The notes: generated by a model from the sequence alone, not told the origin. 64,000 nucleotides of DNA from Diabrotica undecimpunctata (GCF_040954645.1 NC_092805.1:70107186-70171185), one strand, 5' to 3'. Positions 20,991 through 34,548 are shown, counted from the first letter of the stretch. A program made the numbers and translations.

Positions 20991-21990
20991 TGAAAACTTA
21001 AAAATATTAATCAATGAATTCTCACCTTTAGTAACATGTTTACAAGAAACACGACTTTCTAATAATAATGTAAAATTGAAAAACTATACACCATACATCA
21101 AAAATAGACCGGTGCAGCAAATAGCTAGTGGTGGTGTTGATATCTTTGTGAAATCTACGGTCGAATCCAAAGAAATTCCGTTAGATACAAATCTGGAAGC
21201 TATTGCAGTCTCAATAATTCATCATTTCAAAATTAACATTTGCAGTGTATATTTACCACATCCGGTAGAATCCATACTCCTAGAACTACAAAAATTGATA
21301 GAACAAATTCCATCTCCTAAATTAACTCTTGCTGACACAAAATTGTCATAACGAATCTTAGGGATCTGCGAAAATTGACAAAAATGGCAAAACTCTATTA
21401 GAAATAATTAACAACCTAAAACTATTGCTATTAAACACAGAAATGCCTACTCGTTTCAACTCATACAATGACACGTTTTCAACCATCGATTTATCCCTCA
21501 GCAATTCAACTTTAGCACCACTACTTGAGTGGAATACACTTTTACACTTATTTGACAGCGACCATCTGCCAATTTTAATTACTCATATTAAAGACACAAA
21601 GATTAATACAAAACCATATAAAACATGGAAATTAAAATCGGTGGATTGGGAAAAGTACAATAGTTTGATAACTGAACGAATGAAAGACTTCAAAATATTA
21701 GAAGATATAAACATTACAATAACAAATTTTAATGATATCCTAATAGATTCAGCCAGAGAAGCGATTGGAAAAACTAAAGCTACCACAAAAACACCTCTAC
21801 CCTGGTGGAATATCGAAATAGAAACTTCTTTGAAACAAACAAAACACTGCTTTGTTGTCGCTACATGGTCAAAAAGACCGCATGTATTAAAAATTGCTAA
21901 TATTTCGGAAAAAAACTACATTTGGCAACCACGGCCTTCAGTAGCTTACTCATTCGATACAAGGAGCCTCAGTACTAAATCAGAGTAGCG
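20940..21990 (+). pseudogene. Jockey-like element A, endonuclease remnant
   Basis: N-terminal endonuclease part of ORF2 in at least two frames. 20990-21350 carries FSPLVTCLQETRLSN (the catalytic Glu motif) and a GGVDIFVK block. The GDFN active-site box near 21340 has been destroyed by a small deletion. 21425-21860 carries the end of the endonuclease (FDSDHLPILITH, the SDH motif) and the linker to RT (PLPWWNIEIETSLKQTK). The frame ends at 21988, close to where the piggyBac copy must begin. ORF2 resumes at about 24222. Confidence 0.8.
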
Positions 21991-24218
21991 GGAGGTTTGT
22001 TGATTAGGAGTTACAGCGCAAAGGTCATAATTTCCGCGCGCGTCCAGTCAGCTAAAAAGTTTTTATAAATCGTTTTATTATGTTTCTTATCACCTTAAGG
22101 TATGTATAAACGCTAGTTTTTTTTAAATAATATACTATTTATTATTTAAATAAAATTACTATGTATTAATATTTTAAATAATATTAATTATACTTTTGTC
22201 TTATTGTTTAGTAACCTTTTGAATATACCTCTTTCTTTTACTATGTCATCAAATTTTAAATTACTTTGCAGCAACTTACTATTACGATATTTCATAATTT
22301 TCTTTGTTCTATTATTGAGAATCAAATATTAATTTTTTTAAATTTTAAGTTACAGCAAACTTTTATATATAACTTGTTTGGCTTTATTTCTAGAATGGAC
22401 TATGAGAAGGAATAAAGGAGACTTCAAGCCCTCATGGAAGAAGAACCGCTTGATATAGAATATGACGACGACGATGACGAGAATGAAGTAAATCCGGAAG
22501 TTATTGATGAGAGGTCGGAAGATTCGGAAAGCGAGCAAGAACAGGATTTAGAGGAAATAGGAGAAGTTTTACTGAATAATGTACAAGAAGAAAGTGTTTT
22601 ATTTCATTGATGAGGACATGATTTGCATACTTGTAGAATCCACTTATAAATACATTGAAAGTATAGCAAGCAATTTCTCTAGGGAGAGGACTGCAAAGCT
22701 TACAAACCCATCTGAAATTCGCGCTCTTATAGGCCTTTTATATTTGGCAGGGACTTATAAAGCCCATCACGTAAATACAGAAGATATCTGGCAAACTAAT
22801 AGCGACGGTATCGAAATATTTAGACTAGTTATGTCCTTATCCCGATTTCGGTTTCTTCTAAGATGCATTAGATTTGATGATAAGGGCGATCGTGAAGAAC
22901 GTAGGAGACTGGATAAGATGGCCGCCATCCGAGTATTTTTTGACAAATTCGTAGAAAAGTGTAAATCGGGATATAACCCTTAGCAAAATTTAACATGCGA
23001 TGAAATGCTTCCTGAATGTTTAGGGAATTGCCCTTGGATACAATATATTCCAAGCAAAACCTCAAAGTATGGGCTCAAAATTTTTAGTTTATGTGATGCT
23101 GAAATGTATTATACCATAAATATGGAGGTTTATGTGGGTCGTCAACCAGATGGCCCATTTACTGTAGACAATTCCCCGAAAGAAGTTGTAAAAAGAATGT
23201 GTGCGCCAATAAAGAATTTTGGGCGCAACATTACTCTAGATAATTGGTTCATTAGCATTCCTCTAATAGATGTTTTAAAAAAAGAATTTGGATTGACTGT
23301 TGTGAAGACCATTAGAAAAAACAAAAGGGAACTGCCCCCTGAATTACTTCAAGGATCTCGTCCTCTAAAATCAAGTATGTTCGCCTTTAGCGATACATGT
23401 ACCTTAGTGTCGTATATCCCCAAAAAGAAGAAAGTTGTATTGCTTGTTTCAAGTCTACATGATGACGACGCTATAGATAGAGAAACATTTGAACATTATA
23501 AACCAGAAATTCTGACGTTTTATAACAAAACAAAAGGCGGGGTTGACGTCGTTGATCAGCTATGCTCCTCTTATGATGTTTCGCAAAAAATTTTTATTAC
23601 CATACTAAATATCGCAGGCATTAATTCGCTAGTGATTCATACAAATAACAACCTTGCTGATAATAAAATGCTTAGAAAACAATTTTTGAAGCATTTAGCA
23701 TTTTCTCTTATGGATGAACATCTACGGGTCCGAGCAACAGTAGATAATTTAAATAGAGATCTGAAGTTACGTATTAAGGCCATATGTAATATTCCTAACA
23801 CAGACGGCACTCTAAAGAATGAAGGAGTACATGGTAGATGCTACTTTTGCGACCGTAAAAAGAACCGGAAAACGACTGTTTCCTGCTGTAAATGTAAAAT
23901 GTTTTTATGCAGAGAACATACACGTGCAGTATGCGAAGAGTGCCAAACTGAACTTATTGGATTAACTAAAAGTTTCCTTTTTTTATCGAAGTAGAAAATA
24001 GTTTTTTTAATGTTCTGTCCAGTGTTTTTAACATTAGTTTACTTTTTATATTATTTTTTAATATGTTACTCTGCCTATTAAACCTTAATAAAATCGTGTT
24101 TTACTTAAACTGGTTCCAAATACTTTTATTTACACAAACTAAGAAGTAAAAGACCAAACGGTCGTTTCGACCGCGTGCGACTACTAATGTTCACAAATTC
24201 CTAGCGACTACTGAAGGG
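21930..24218 (+). mobile_element. piggyBac-type transposon inserted in Jockey A
   Basis: The right end is clear: GCGACTACTGAAGGG abuts TTAA at 24219-24222, after which the Jockey RT frame resumes. A hairpin CGGTCGTTTCGACCG lies in the right subterminal region (about 24161-24175). The left end is not certain; a partial match to the expected inverted end (CCTTCAGTAG) occurs at about 21931. Size about 2.3 kb. It splits ORF2 of Jockey A between endonuclease and RT. Confidence 0.75.
22395..23994 (+). pseudogene. piggyBac transposase, nearly complete but broken
   Basis: Transposase of the piggyBac DDE family. ATG at 22395 opens an acidic N-terminus, with an in-frame TAA after six codons and a frame change plus probable deletion near 22590. 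The catalytic core runs from 22579. A TAG at 22981-22983 lies just before the first catalytic region LTCDEM; the second Asp is in TLDNWF (near 23240) and the third in GGVDVVDQ (near 23540). A short deletion follows SYDVSQ, and the cysteine-rich zinc tail (CYFCDRKKN, CCKCKMFLCREH) ends at 23994. All three catalytic Asp residues are present, but the stops prevent a product. Confidence 0.88.
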
Positions 24219-24221
24219 TTA

Positions 24222-26475
24222 ACAATATTTACACAAATAAAACGTTTCCTTCAATATGGCGTCAAGCAATTATAATTCCTTTTTTAAAAATGAATAAGCC
24301 AAAAAACTTACCATCCCCCTATCGTCCAATATCTCTCACCAGTAACATTTGCAAAGCAATGGAGAGAATATTGAGTAAAAAACTGAAATGGCACTTGGAA
24401 AAGAAAAAACTTTTTACTCCAATACAAAGCGGATACCGTTCAGACAGATCGACAGCTGATAACATTGTTGCACTAGAATACAAAATTTATAAAGCATTTA
24501 TAAATCAACAAAAAGTAATTGCAATATTTTTCGACATCAAAAAAGCTTTTGACACACATGGAAGCATTATATCCTCAAAATTACAAAATTATGAAAAACT
24601 GGAAAATAAATGGTAACTTTCTCGCTTTCACCAAAAACTTTCTTCAAAACAGGTCCATACAAGGATACAAGTAAAAACGAATGGATTCATATCAGCATCG
24701 AAATCACTCTATAATGGAATTGCTCAAGGATCGGCCTTAAGTCCACTATTATTCTTAATCGCAATAAATAATATAACAAACCACATAAAGCTTCCCGCAA
24801 AAGCTAATCTTTTTGCTGATGATCTAGTAATATATGTTAAAAGTAAAAATATAGAACTAGCTACGCAAATTTTACAGAGAACATTAAACAGCTTAGAAAT
24901 GTGGTCTTTAGAGACAGGTTTAACTTTTTCAACTGAAAAGACTAAAGTAATAATGTTTGACAAAAGAAGAGCAGAATACAACTTAAACTTGTATCTAAAT
25001 GGTCATTCTCTGAAACAAGTCCGCGAAATCATCTGTATCTGTAGAGTATAAGTCCGCGAAATCCTATTTTTGGGTGTAATATTTGACTCACAACTCACAT
25101 GGACTTCACATGTCAACAATTTGATCAAATCCTGTCAACAAAGAATAAACTTACTAAGAGTTTTATCCAATCATAAATGGGATTCAGATACTAAAATTCT
25201 TCTTTATTTATATCAGACATTAATAAGAAGCAAACTCGACTACGGATGCATCTGTTATGAAACTGCAAATAAAAATTAACTAAAAAAACTGGATGTTATT
25301 CAAACCACATCTCTACGCTAATCTTTGGAGCCTTTAGAACTATTCCAATAAGAAGCCTTCAAGTGCTAGCAGGAGAAATGCCACGATACCTCAGAAGACA
25401 ATATATATCATGCCACGTTTCAAAACTTCTAAGCGCAAAGGATCATACCTTTCCCGCAAGTTTAGTATCGCAAGAATCACTAGAACAATACACAAATTAC
25501 ACCATCAAGACAATACCATTTTACGAACGAGTTAAAAGATAACCGTATTATATCAATCAAATCACCTTGGCACCCATAAAAATATACCAGACACCTCCCT
25601 GGACAGTTTTTTTACCAATAGTAGACCTCTCGTTACTTAATCATGATAAGCATTCGCACATTTCCGCAGAGGTCAGGCTTCAGTATCATGCAAATTTACT
25701 CAAATATTCCACTTACAAATTGTTCTTCACTGATGCCTCCAAAGATTGCAACGGAGTAGCAGCTGCTACTGTATCAGAAAACGTAATTGCTGTCACTAGA
25801 TTAACTGACGGCTGTAGTATTTATACCGCAGAGCTCCAAGCAATACTTGACGCACTAAATCATTGTAAAACCATAAATGAAAAACAAATACTAATATTAT
25901 CAGATTTATTAAGTTCTTTACAGGCCATTAAACATGTTTATCCTACACACATCAATCTATTCCTAATTAAAGACGCATTGCAACAGCTCCAACTTTCTGG
26001 GAAAACCATATCATTTATGTGGGTCCCATCCCATGTCGGAATAACTGGTAATGAGCTAGCAGACAAAACAGCGTTTGTAGCAATAAACAATGTGAACATT
26101 CCGACTATAACAGGTATACCAATATCAGATACTAAGACTTTATTCAAGACTCATGTAAATAAAATCTGACAAGAAATATGGGATCAAACAAACACAAATC
26201 TTAAAAGCATCAAACCATAATCTTCAAAAAATCTTCTTATACCACCAACACGAAAAGACCAGCTAATTATCAGCAGACTACGACTTGGGCATACACGACT
26301 TACGCACGGCTATATAATCGCCAAAGAACCACTACCAATGTGCCAAAGATGCCAAACACCTTTCACAGTCAACCATATAATAATAGAATGTCCAGAGTAC
26401 ACCTCAGCCAAGGCGATATTACTAAGATACCCAACAGCCTGAAAGAAGCACTGGTTACAAAATTCAATGAAGTTC
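24222..26475 (+). pseudogene. Jockey-like element A, RT and RNase H
   Basis: Continuation of ORF2 after the piggyBac. RT: YRPISLTSNICKAMERIL near 24320, FFDIKKAFDT near 24530, GIAQGSALSPLLF near 24720 and the catalytic FADD near 24813, shared between frames. A thumb region follows (FDSQLTWTSHVNNLIK near 25080). RNase H at 25720-26120: FFTDASKD, a YTAELQAILDAL block, and WVPSHVGITGNELAD. A C-terminal cysteine motif (CQRCQTPFTVNHIIIEC near 26340) follows. At least four frameshifts. The 3' end is lost near 26475, where Jockey B begins. Confidence 0.85.
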
Positions 26476-26629
26476 TCGTTCTGTATTGTTACTCGAGCGT
26501 ACCAGACGTATATACTTCGGCCGGTGATTTCGAGTGTTTAAAATTTTAACAAAACCGATTTAAAAACTCATTATTAAATTACTTCTGTAAAAACATAGTG
26601 ATAGTGATAGTGTAAAAAATATACAATCA

Positions 26630-27260
26630 GTGTGCAAGACACCCCCCTATCCACCCGATGATCTTTTGTTTGATTCCCCAGATCAGCAAGACATGAATAT
26701 GCAAGTCACGGATTCAGGTATACGTAATTCACACGAAAATCAAAATGTAAGTAAATCAAACTTAATTACCGAGCAGTCTAATACTTTGAAAGACGGAAAT
26801 TCATTCCAACCTCAACCCGAAAGGCAGAAACAGGTTTTTAATTATGGCCCAAACGATCAGGGCCCTTTTCATATTTATGTGGAAAACAACCAAATAAATT
26901 TTTAAGCTAGACTAAATGCTTTAAGGGTCGGGGATATAATTTTAACAAATTTTCCTGAATTGGACAATAATATTTTAAGTATCGATGCAATAGGTCGCAA
27001 TAGAATTCGAATTAAAATGAAGGATTCAAAAAAACGCTAATTATCTTATCAGTAACAAAAACGCTAAAGTATTTATTGATAATAATTTAGATATTTATGT
27101 TCCCAAATTTATTGTTGTTAAACAAGGCGTAATACGAGATATTTCGACGGAATTTTCTGAAGATTACCTTAAAAATAAAATTAAATCTTATGAACCCCAT
27201 TTACCGTTCGAAGTTTTAAATGTTAAAAGAATTAATCGTAAGAATACAACAGGTGAATCA
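26630..27260 (+). pseudogene. Jockey-like element B, ORF1 N-terminal part
   Basis: Polar N-terminus (PPYPPDDLLFDSPDQQD) then an RRM-like segment (GPFHIYVE near 26860; LRVGDIILTNFPELDNN near 26920; AKVFIDNNLDIYVPKF near 27060; VIRDISTEFSEDYL near 27130). A stop at 26903-26905 and two frame changes break it. The zinc knuckles expected downstream are gone: the sequence jumps to the ORF2 linker near 27270-27320. Confidence 0.7.
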
Positions 27261-30098
27261 AAAGAATATGTTCCAATTTAATCAAATAAACTATGTCATT
27301 CTTTCTTATGTTTCCTTCTGTCCCAAGGCCCTATTGGAAGAATGTTCTGATATAGCTGAAAGTCGCTCCCACGCACTTAAATTGTTCAGAAGACAAGGAA
27401 ATATTACAAATTATCTGAATAGTTGGATAACCTTTCTTAATCAACTCAATAGATCTACACCCCTTTCAAACATTTGGAATTGTGTAAAAGCTATAAGAAA
27501 CAAATATCATAAACAAAAGAGACCTCCATTGCACGAAGATTTAATTGAGGCTGTTCTAAATCGGCTGGCCCCGCCTTCGGTCTCTAATGTCGATGTAGAC
27601 AATCAAAAAAATTTTCATTTTTGTTCTACTTCAGATACTATGTCTAAAACTTTTACCTATTCAGAGTTAATTTTGGCATTAAACCAAACCAGAAGCACGG
27701 CTCCCGGTTTGGATGGATTCACATATAAAATTTTACACAATCTTCCAGTTTCAGCTAAACAAATAATTTTAAAAATTTTTAACAACTGGTGGGTAAAACA
27801 AGATTATGCTGAGGATTTAAAAAATATTGTTATATGTTTAATTAAAAAACCATCTAAAGATCCAAAATTACCCTCATCATATCGACCTATATCGTTAATG
27901 TCTTGTCCGACCAAGACTTTTGAACGCATGATTAAGTTTCGCCTAGAACATTTTATTGAAAGCAATTCTCTCCTATCCACTACACAGTATGGATTTCGGA
28001 GAGGCCGTAGTACGATAGATGCATTGGCCCATATGGTTACAGATGCACAAATATGTTTATCTGATAACAAATACATGTTATGCCTATTTGTGGACCTAAA
28101 AGGTGCATATGATGTGGTTGATTTAAGTATTTTAAAAACAAAATTGTGTAGAATGGGTATCAGCAAACAGGTATCAAATAACTTAATAAATTTGTTTCTA
28201 AACAGAAAAATTTATATTCGTGACCACAGAAATGTACTCCACGGGTCAAGAACAGTATATAACGGTTTGCCGCAGGGATCAATATTGAGTCCACTTTTAT
28301 TTAATGTATACACAGCAGAGCTGCATAGTTTGATGGATGACACTATAAAAGTTATACAGTACGCGGATGATATTTGTTTCTATACTATCCATAGTTCATA
28401 TGAACGATGTATTACAGATTTAGAGTATATTTTTGCTGCATGCGTGATTGGTTACATACTATGGATTTAGGTGTTTCACAGCAAAAGACAGTGGTTATGT
28501 GTCTTACTAGGCACAGACTTAAAACACCAGATTTGTATACCATAGGTGATTTTACTATACCCGTAGTGAAAGAATATAAATATCTTGGCATCTATATAGA
28601 TAATAAACTTCTATGGACCAGCCACATAAAACACGTAAAGCAAAAATGTGAGAAAGGGCTCAACCTTCTGCGTGTAGTTTCGAAATATAAATGGGGTGCA
28701 GATGTTAAAATATCTCTTACTTTTTACAAGTCATACATCCGCTCAATAATGGATTATGGATGTACTATTTATGCCTCAACTAGCAAATCAAACTTATTAA
28801 TCTTAGACAGAATTCAATATAAGGCAATTAAAATAAGTCTAGGAATTATGATGTCACCGAATTGTGCAGTTCTCGCTGAAGCACAAGAACCTCCTTTGTG
28901 CCTTCGAAGAGAGTACTTAGCTAATAAACAGCTAATAAAGTATAGGACATTTAGTACATTTATGGTCAAAAAAATATCAAATATAGCGGTCCAGAATCTT
29001 ACAAACAAATACTGGAGAATTAAAACATCTCCCCCTCTTGCTGATGCTTTTATTGACACTGAGAGACATAAAGAACTAATACATAGTCAAAAAAAATATC
29101 CTATTTACGAAATCGATTTTGCAGCCTTAATATTTAAACCAACGATTATAATTCCAAACTATCCAGATAATATATTTCTATCAAAATTAATTTTCAAATC
29201 TATACTCTGTAATTTAGGAGAGAATAAAATCATCATCTATACGGATGGATCAAAAAAAAGATTTAAAACAGGCTGTGCATTTTTAGTTTCTAATATTAAC
29301 CATGTTGAGCAATATCAAGTCCCTCATTATTTATCGATTTTCAGAGCAGAAGCTATAGCTATTAGGAAAGCTTTAGATTGGTGCGAGATGAATTTACCTT
29401 TATCTGTGGTAATTGTAACAGACTCTCTCTCAGTTTTGAACGCCATTAAAAGCTCTCCTTTTAATCATTATAATAAAAATATTCTTCTATCTATAAAAAA
29501 TAGTCTATATAAACTGCAGGAGTATAGTGTACGAGTTACATTAGTCTGGGTTAGAGGTCATTCAGGGATAACTGGGAATGAAGCAGTGGATATCGCAGCT
29601 AAAAAAGCACTTGACTCAGAATTGAAAGTAAACATGTGCAACCCATCAGATCTTATTAATTTATATAAGGCTGATGTAAGGGTTAAATGGGAAACTCAGT
29701 ACAGTAAATTTTCAACTACATCAGAGAACCTCTATTTTAAACTTCAACCGGTTTTACCGAGGAACATTCCTTACATCAATTCGTGGGATTATAATAGATA
29801 TAAGTCATCAATTATATCACGTTTAAAACTTAATCATGGTCGCTTTCCAGCACATTTGTTTAGGATTGGTATCTTAGATTCTTCGTGTTGTCCTCACTGT
29901 CCAGAAAAACCTTTAGCCGATATAAATCACGTTTTCTTAGAGTGTCAAAAATATGCTGCACATACAGATATGCTGTACCAAGAACTGAAAAAGTTTGTAA
30001 GTCTACCAACTAACATTCCTACTTTATTAGCACAACAAGAGAAAGAAATATACAACCTTTTAATCCAGTTTGTTTTAGAAGCAAAAATAGATATTTAG
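27261..30098 (+). pseudogene. Jockey-like element B, RT and RNase H, endonuclease deleted
   Basis: ORF2 from the endonuclease-RT linker onward. Frame 1 (to 28470): SRSHALKLFRRQGN, then RT with YRPISLMSCPTKTFERM near 27890, FVDLKGAYDVVD near 28090, GLPQGSILSPLLF near 28270 and the catalytic YADD near 28360. One frameshift near 28440 moves to the second frame (to 30098), with KYLGIYIDNKLLW, RNase H (IYTDGSKKR near 29240, RAEAIAIRKALDW near 29345, VTDSLS near 29420, WVRGHSGITGNEAVD near 29550) and a cysteine motif CCPHCPEKPLADINHVFLEC. RT and RNase H residues are intact. The missing endonuclease and the frameshift inactivate it. Confidence 0.9.
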
Positions 30099-30359
30099 CT
30101 CATATATGGTTAAATATGTGTATATGTATATATGTGTGTATATATGTGTATATATTATGTGTATATAAATATGTGTTTACAAACATTATGTAATTAGAAT
30201 CCAAACCTCTGTTTTACCCCATTTGTTAATACCTCCTGCCCGTGACCTAGTCTAGTTTGTCTTAATAAAAATGTCTTGATGGGACAAAAAAAAATACAAA
30301 TATTCTGTGGCAAATAGACAAGTTCTAATGCCATTCACTATCTACACACACACACAACT

Positions 30360-30968
30360 ATGTCATCGGCCAATGTAAATGATCATGATGCTAACAAATT
30401 AATTCCCAGAAACTCTTACGCTTCTATTACTGCCAATCGTTCAACCACTACTAAAAATAACCCAAACGAAAGCATGATCTTTCAAAAGATTTCCATTCCA
30501 CAACCAACCCGTATGGAGCTTCTACCCTCATGCTCGACTCAATCTCTTCCAAACTTCTATTTCTTCGGAGAGTCATCTTCTCACCATTCACAAACTCACA
30601 ATAGAGTCTGTAACAAAAAACCAACTGATGAGTTTCATAAGCCAGTTAAAAGGCTGAGGCCAAATAGTCCAGATCCAATTGATATAACCCATCGAGAAAT
30701 CATTTCTCAACCTAGGACTATAGGTCCAAATTATAGTATTCTAAACAGCCCTAGTTACGTTAAAAATGTAAACAGTTCAGATTTTTCAACACATAATTCA
30801 GGGTTAACTTCAGAGAATATTAAAATAATTTCAGAATTAGTGGCAAACATTATCTCTAGAATTAAGAGAACTAATAATTATAATATCACCAAAACGGAAC
30901 TAGAATGTATAATTAGTAAACAATTAAATATAGATCTATCAGAAAACATATCAAATTCACAGATTTAA
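30360..30968 (+). pseudogene. Jockey-like element C, ORF1 (short)
   Basis: 202 codons from ATG 30360. The N-terminus is rich in Ser, Asn, Pro and Thr, followed by a helical C-terminus (LTSENIKIISELVANIISRIKRTNNYNITKTELECII shortened here to its first and last words). The RRM and CCHC knuckles of a full ORF1 are absent, so it is probably an internally deleted ORF1 that joins an N-terminal to a C-terminal part. ORF2 begins within about 15 bases of its stop. Confidence 0.6.
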
Positions 30969-30972
30969 CACA

Positions 30973-33900
30973 GAAAATAAATATTATTCAATGGAACTGC
31001 CGATCAGCAGTTTCAAATAAAGAAAATTTGGAATTCCTTCTTCATTAGAATGATGCTGCTCTTGCGATGTTATCTGAAACTTGGTTCAAAGAGGGAAAGT
31101 ATTATAATTTTAAAAATTACAATATTAGTCATAAAGACCGTCCAGACGGTTATGAAGGGGTGGCCATATTAATTAAAGCAAGCATTTACTATGAAGAAAT
31201 AATAATAAATACTAAAGTAAATTTTTCTCATAAATGTATTGCTATTAAGCTATTACCTAATAAAAAACCATTTATATAGTGTCGTTATATATTGAACCAA
31301 GAAAGAAAATAACACTGCAAGAGTGAAATGAATTTTTTGCTAATGTACCAAAACCACCTTTTCTAATAGCAGGTGATTTTAATGCCCATCATGTTTCTTG
31401 GGGTTGCGATTTTAATGACACATATGGGAATATTTTATTTGATGCAATAAACCATTGTAATATTATTTTTCTAAACAGCGGATCTCCAACATTAGTTCCC
31501 TTAAGTAGTAAAAGCGCAATTAACTTAACTCTGTGCTCTCAAGGTATTGTACAGTTTTTTACATGGACAACAATAAAGGACCTACATGGATCAAATCACC
31601 TACCCATGTTGATAACACTAAATGTTAAAGATGATCATTACTTAGCTGAACCATCGAAGCACAGTATATGGCAGTTAAAAAATGCCAATTGGAATCTATA
31701 TGTGACTAATCTCAAACACAGAGATATAGCTCAAAATTATAATGAACTCCTTTCTATGATTAATGAAGCTGCAGAAATAGCCATCCGAAGAAAATTTTCA
31801 GGTCGGACTAAGCACCGCAATCACTGTCCGAAGCCTTGGTGGAATGAAACATGTAAAAATGCTGCTCATCAAAGAAAATTAGCTTTTGCCAAGTATAAGA
31901 GAACTCCAAATAGAGAAAATTTAATTGAATTCAAAAAATAGATGCTTGCGCCAAACGGACATTCAAATTTACAAAAAGGTAAAAATGGGTTGAGTACTGT
32001 ACAAGCTTAAACAGCCATACCCCAATTTCACAAATTTGGAAAAAGGTAAACAATTATAAAAATCAAAAAGTCCAAAATAGATTACCAATATACCCAAATT
32101 CAAACTGGATAGAAGAATTTCATATCAAAATTTCACCGCCATGGGTACCAACCAACCGGGATGAATGTGATCTCCAAATTTCTTCAGTACCAAGGAATAC
32201 GACCTATCTTAGCGAAATATTTTTGATGTGGAACTGGAACGATCTATTAAACATACCAACAATAGCTCTCCTGGTATAGGTAATATCTCTTATTCCATGC
32301 TTTATAACTTACCAATAAATCGGAAAAAATGTCTCTTAAGTATATTTAATGCAATATGGACAGGTCAAACATCGATCCCTGAAAGTTGGAAGGAGTATAT
32401 TATCATCCCAATAAAAAAACACGACCAACCGGATTCCATTCCAACCTCCTATAGGCCTATATCACTAGCTTCATGTGTGTTAAAAACCTTCGAGAGGCTT
32501 ATCAAAAATCGTTTTGAGCAATGGTTAGAGAAAGAACATATTCTACCTGATATACAATATGGCTTCAGAAAATCTAGGTCAACATTGGAAGGATTAACAG
32601 TAATTGTAACAGATATTTTAGCTGGATTTACTAGTAACCTCATGACTATGGCAGGTTTCAACGATATGTCAGGTGCATTTGATAACGTTAACCTAGATGT
32701 TTTAACCAATAAATTGATTTCGATTGGATTTAATACGCAATTAGCGAACTTTATAACCTCGCTGTACACAAACAGGAAATAAATCAGGTAACCACTATAC
32801 CTAGAACTACGAACCTAAGACTCCCCCAAGGCAGTATTTTAAGTCCTGTTTTGTTTTTATTATATACAATGATGTCAGTGTTAAACTTTAAAACATACGA
32901 ACAATACAATTTGTAGATGATATTGTTTTTTATTGTACAAGGAAAAACTTTGAAACTTGTGAATATGAATTAAATAAAACTTATGACATCTTCAACGAGT
33001 GGCTGAATGAAAATTAGTTTACACTTTCTGAACACAAAACAGAGGTGTGTCTATTTAGCCGAAAACGAAACATTGAATAGGATCATGTAAAACTGGGACC
33101 TTATAATTTCCAAATAAAAAATGTTGTGAGATACTTAGGATTATATCTAGATCGGAAACTGTTATGGGAAGATTGTATCCATCAAATAACAAAAAAGTCT
33201 GAAAATGCTATTAACATACTGAAAGCCTTTTGTTATACAAAATGGGGGCTGACCCAAATATCGCCTTGTTATTTTATAGAACCATGATTAGATCAATCCT
33301 GGATTATGGTAGTCATTTGTATGGATCAGCAGCACAAATTCATTTAGACAAAATAGAAACCCACAAAAACAAAAGTCTAAAAATATGTCTTAGATATCTC
33401 AAGTCAACCCCAATAAATATTATGGAAGCAGAAGCTGTAGAACCACCGTTACAACTAAGAAGGCAACTAATTAGTAACAAGTTTATCACAAAATCATTTG
33501 CTTAATCCGCAAGTTACATAATTCCTATCCATGAAGAACTTAAGAGCCTATGCGCAAAATTTCGGGCCAATGCTTTTTAAATGCAATTTTTTTTTCGAAT
33601 CCCGAGAAAACTAATAAATATTTTTGAAAAATTTAAACGCAGAATGAAAGAATACATTATTACTGAGGGCCGAAAGTCCCTGAAAACATCTATAATGTTT
33701 ATTTTAATAAGTTACAGGGGTGAAAAAGAATAGAAAATTTAGTGTGATTTTTAATTTCAAATATCTCGTTCCAAAAAACTTTTTGGTTATTCTAAGTGAC
33801 TTTCAGCCCTCGGGAATAATGTAATCTTTCATTCTGCGTTTAAATTTTTCAAAAATATTTGTTAGTTTCCTCAGGATTCGAAAAAAATGAATGCATTTAA

Positions 33901-34548
33901 AAAGCATTGGCCCGAAATTTTGCGCCTACGCTCTTAAGTCATCTAGAAGTAGAAATACTACAGACCAATCACGAAATAGTTAGCTCGCAACGGGAGGTGC
34001 TAATAGTTTGGATCAAAGGGCATTCGGATATACAAGGAAACGAAATTGCTGATAAGTTTGCAAAATCCGCCTCAGACTTACACAGAGATTCTATTAACCA
34101 GTGTATTCCATATAAAGATTTGAATTCCACACTTAAAGTTCAACTTAGGACTAAATGGCAAGAACTATATGACAGCAAACAAATAGGATTAAATTATAAA
34201 TCATGTCAAGTCCAAATCCCAATAATAAGATGGTTCCACAACCAAAACAACAGGAACTTTATTATTACTTTAAACAGAATAAGAGCAAGTCATGCAATGT
34301 CACAAAGCTATAAATGTAAATTTGGTTTAATTGATGATTCCTCATGTTTACGTGGTGAACTTGGAGACTTAACACACATTCTACTTGGTTGTTCATTAAA
34401 TAGTCAAAGCACAGATAAATTTTATAATGAAGTTGTTAATAACAAAATTTGCTTACCCATAAATTTAAATTGTATAATTTTCAATAAGAATATTAATATA
34501 TTGTACTGCTTATATAATCACGCCAAAAGGTGCAAAATGAAATTGTAA
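30973..34548 (+). pseudogene. Jockey-like element C, ORF2 (EN-RT-RNase H), decayed
   Basis: Endonuclease: IIQWNCRSAVSNK near 30985, LSETWFKEGK near 31070, AGDFNAHHVSWG near 31370. Linker with PKPWWNETCKNAAHQRKLAF near 31830. RT: SSPGIGNISYSML near 32265, YRPISLASCVLKTFERL near 32450, FNDMSGAFDNVN near 32660, PQGSILSPVLF near 32830 and the catalytic box FVDD near 32910 (Val for the usual Ala). The RT tail reaches about 33530. The MITE then sits at a place where the first part of RNase H is missing. The end of RNase H (WIKGHSDIQGNEIADKFAK) and the terminal domain run to 34548. Several stops and frameshifts. Confidence 0.85.
33544..33933. mobile_element. 390-bp MITE with ~150-bp inverted repeats, TTAA flanks
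   Basis: The first 150 and last 130-150 bases are reverse complements with few mismatches. The left end GAGCCTATGCGCAAAATTT pairs with the right end AAATTTTGCGCCTACGCTC. TTAA lies outside both ends (33540-33543 and 33934-33937). There is no ORF. The TTAA target suggests cross-mobilisation by a piggyBac transposase, an inference; the end sequence is not that of the three piggyBac copies here. Inserted in Jockey C ORF2. Confidence 0.88.

Larger units (their letters stand above)
26476..30295 (+). mobile_element. Jockey-like element B, internally deleted
   Basis: A 5' leader of about 150 bp (26480-26629), ORF1 remnant, ORF2 and a 3' UTR containing a TG/TA simple repeat (30110-30175). It ends in an A run at 30283-30292. 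Length about 3.8 kb because the second half of ORF1 and the whole endonuclease are missing. It follows Jockey A directly and precedes Jockey C directly, all in the same orientation. Confidence 0.8.
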
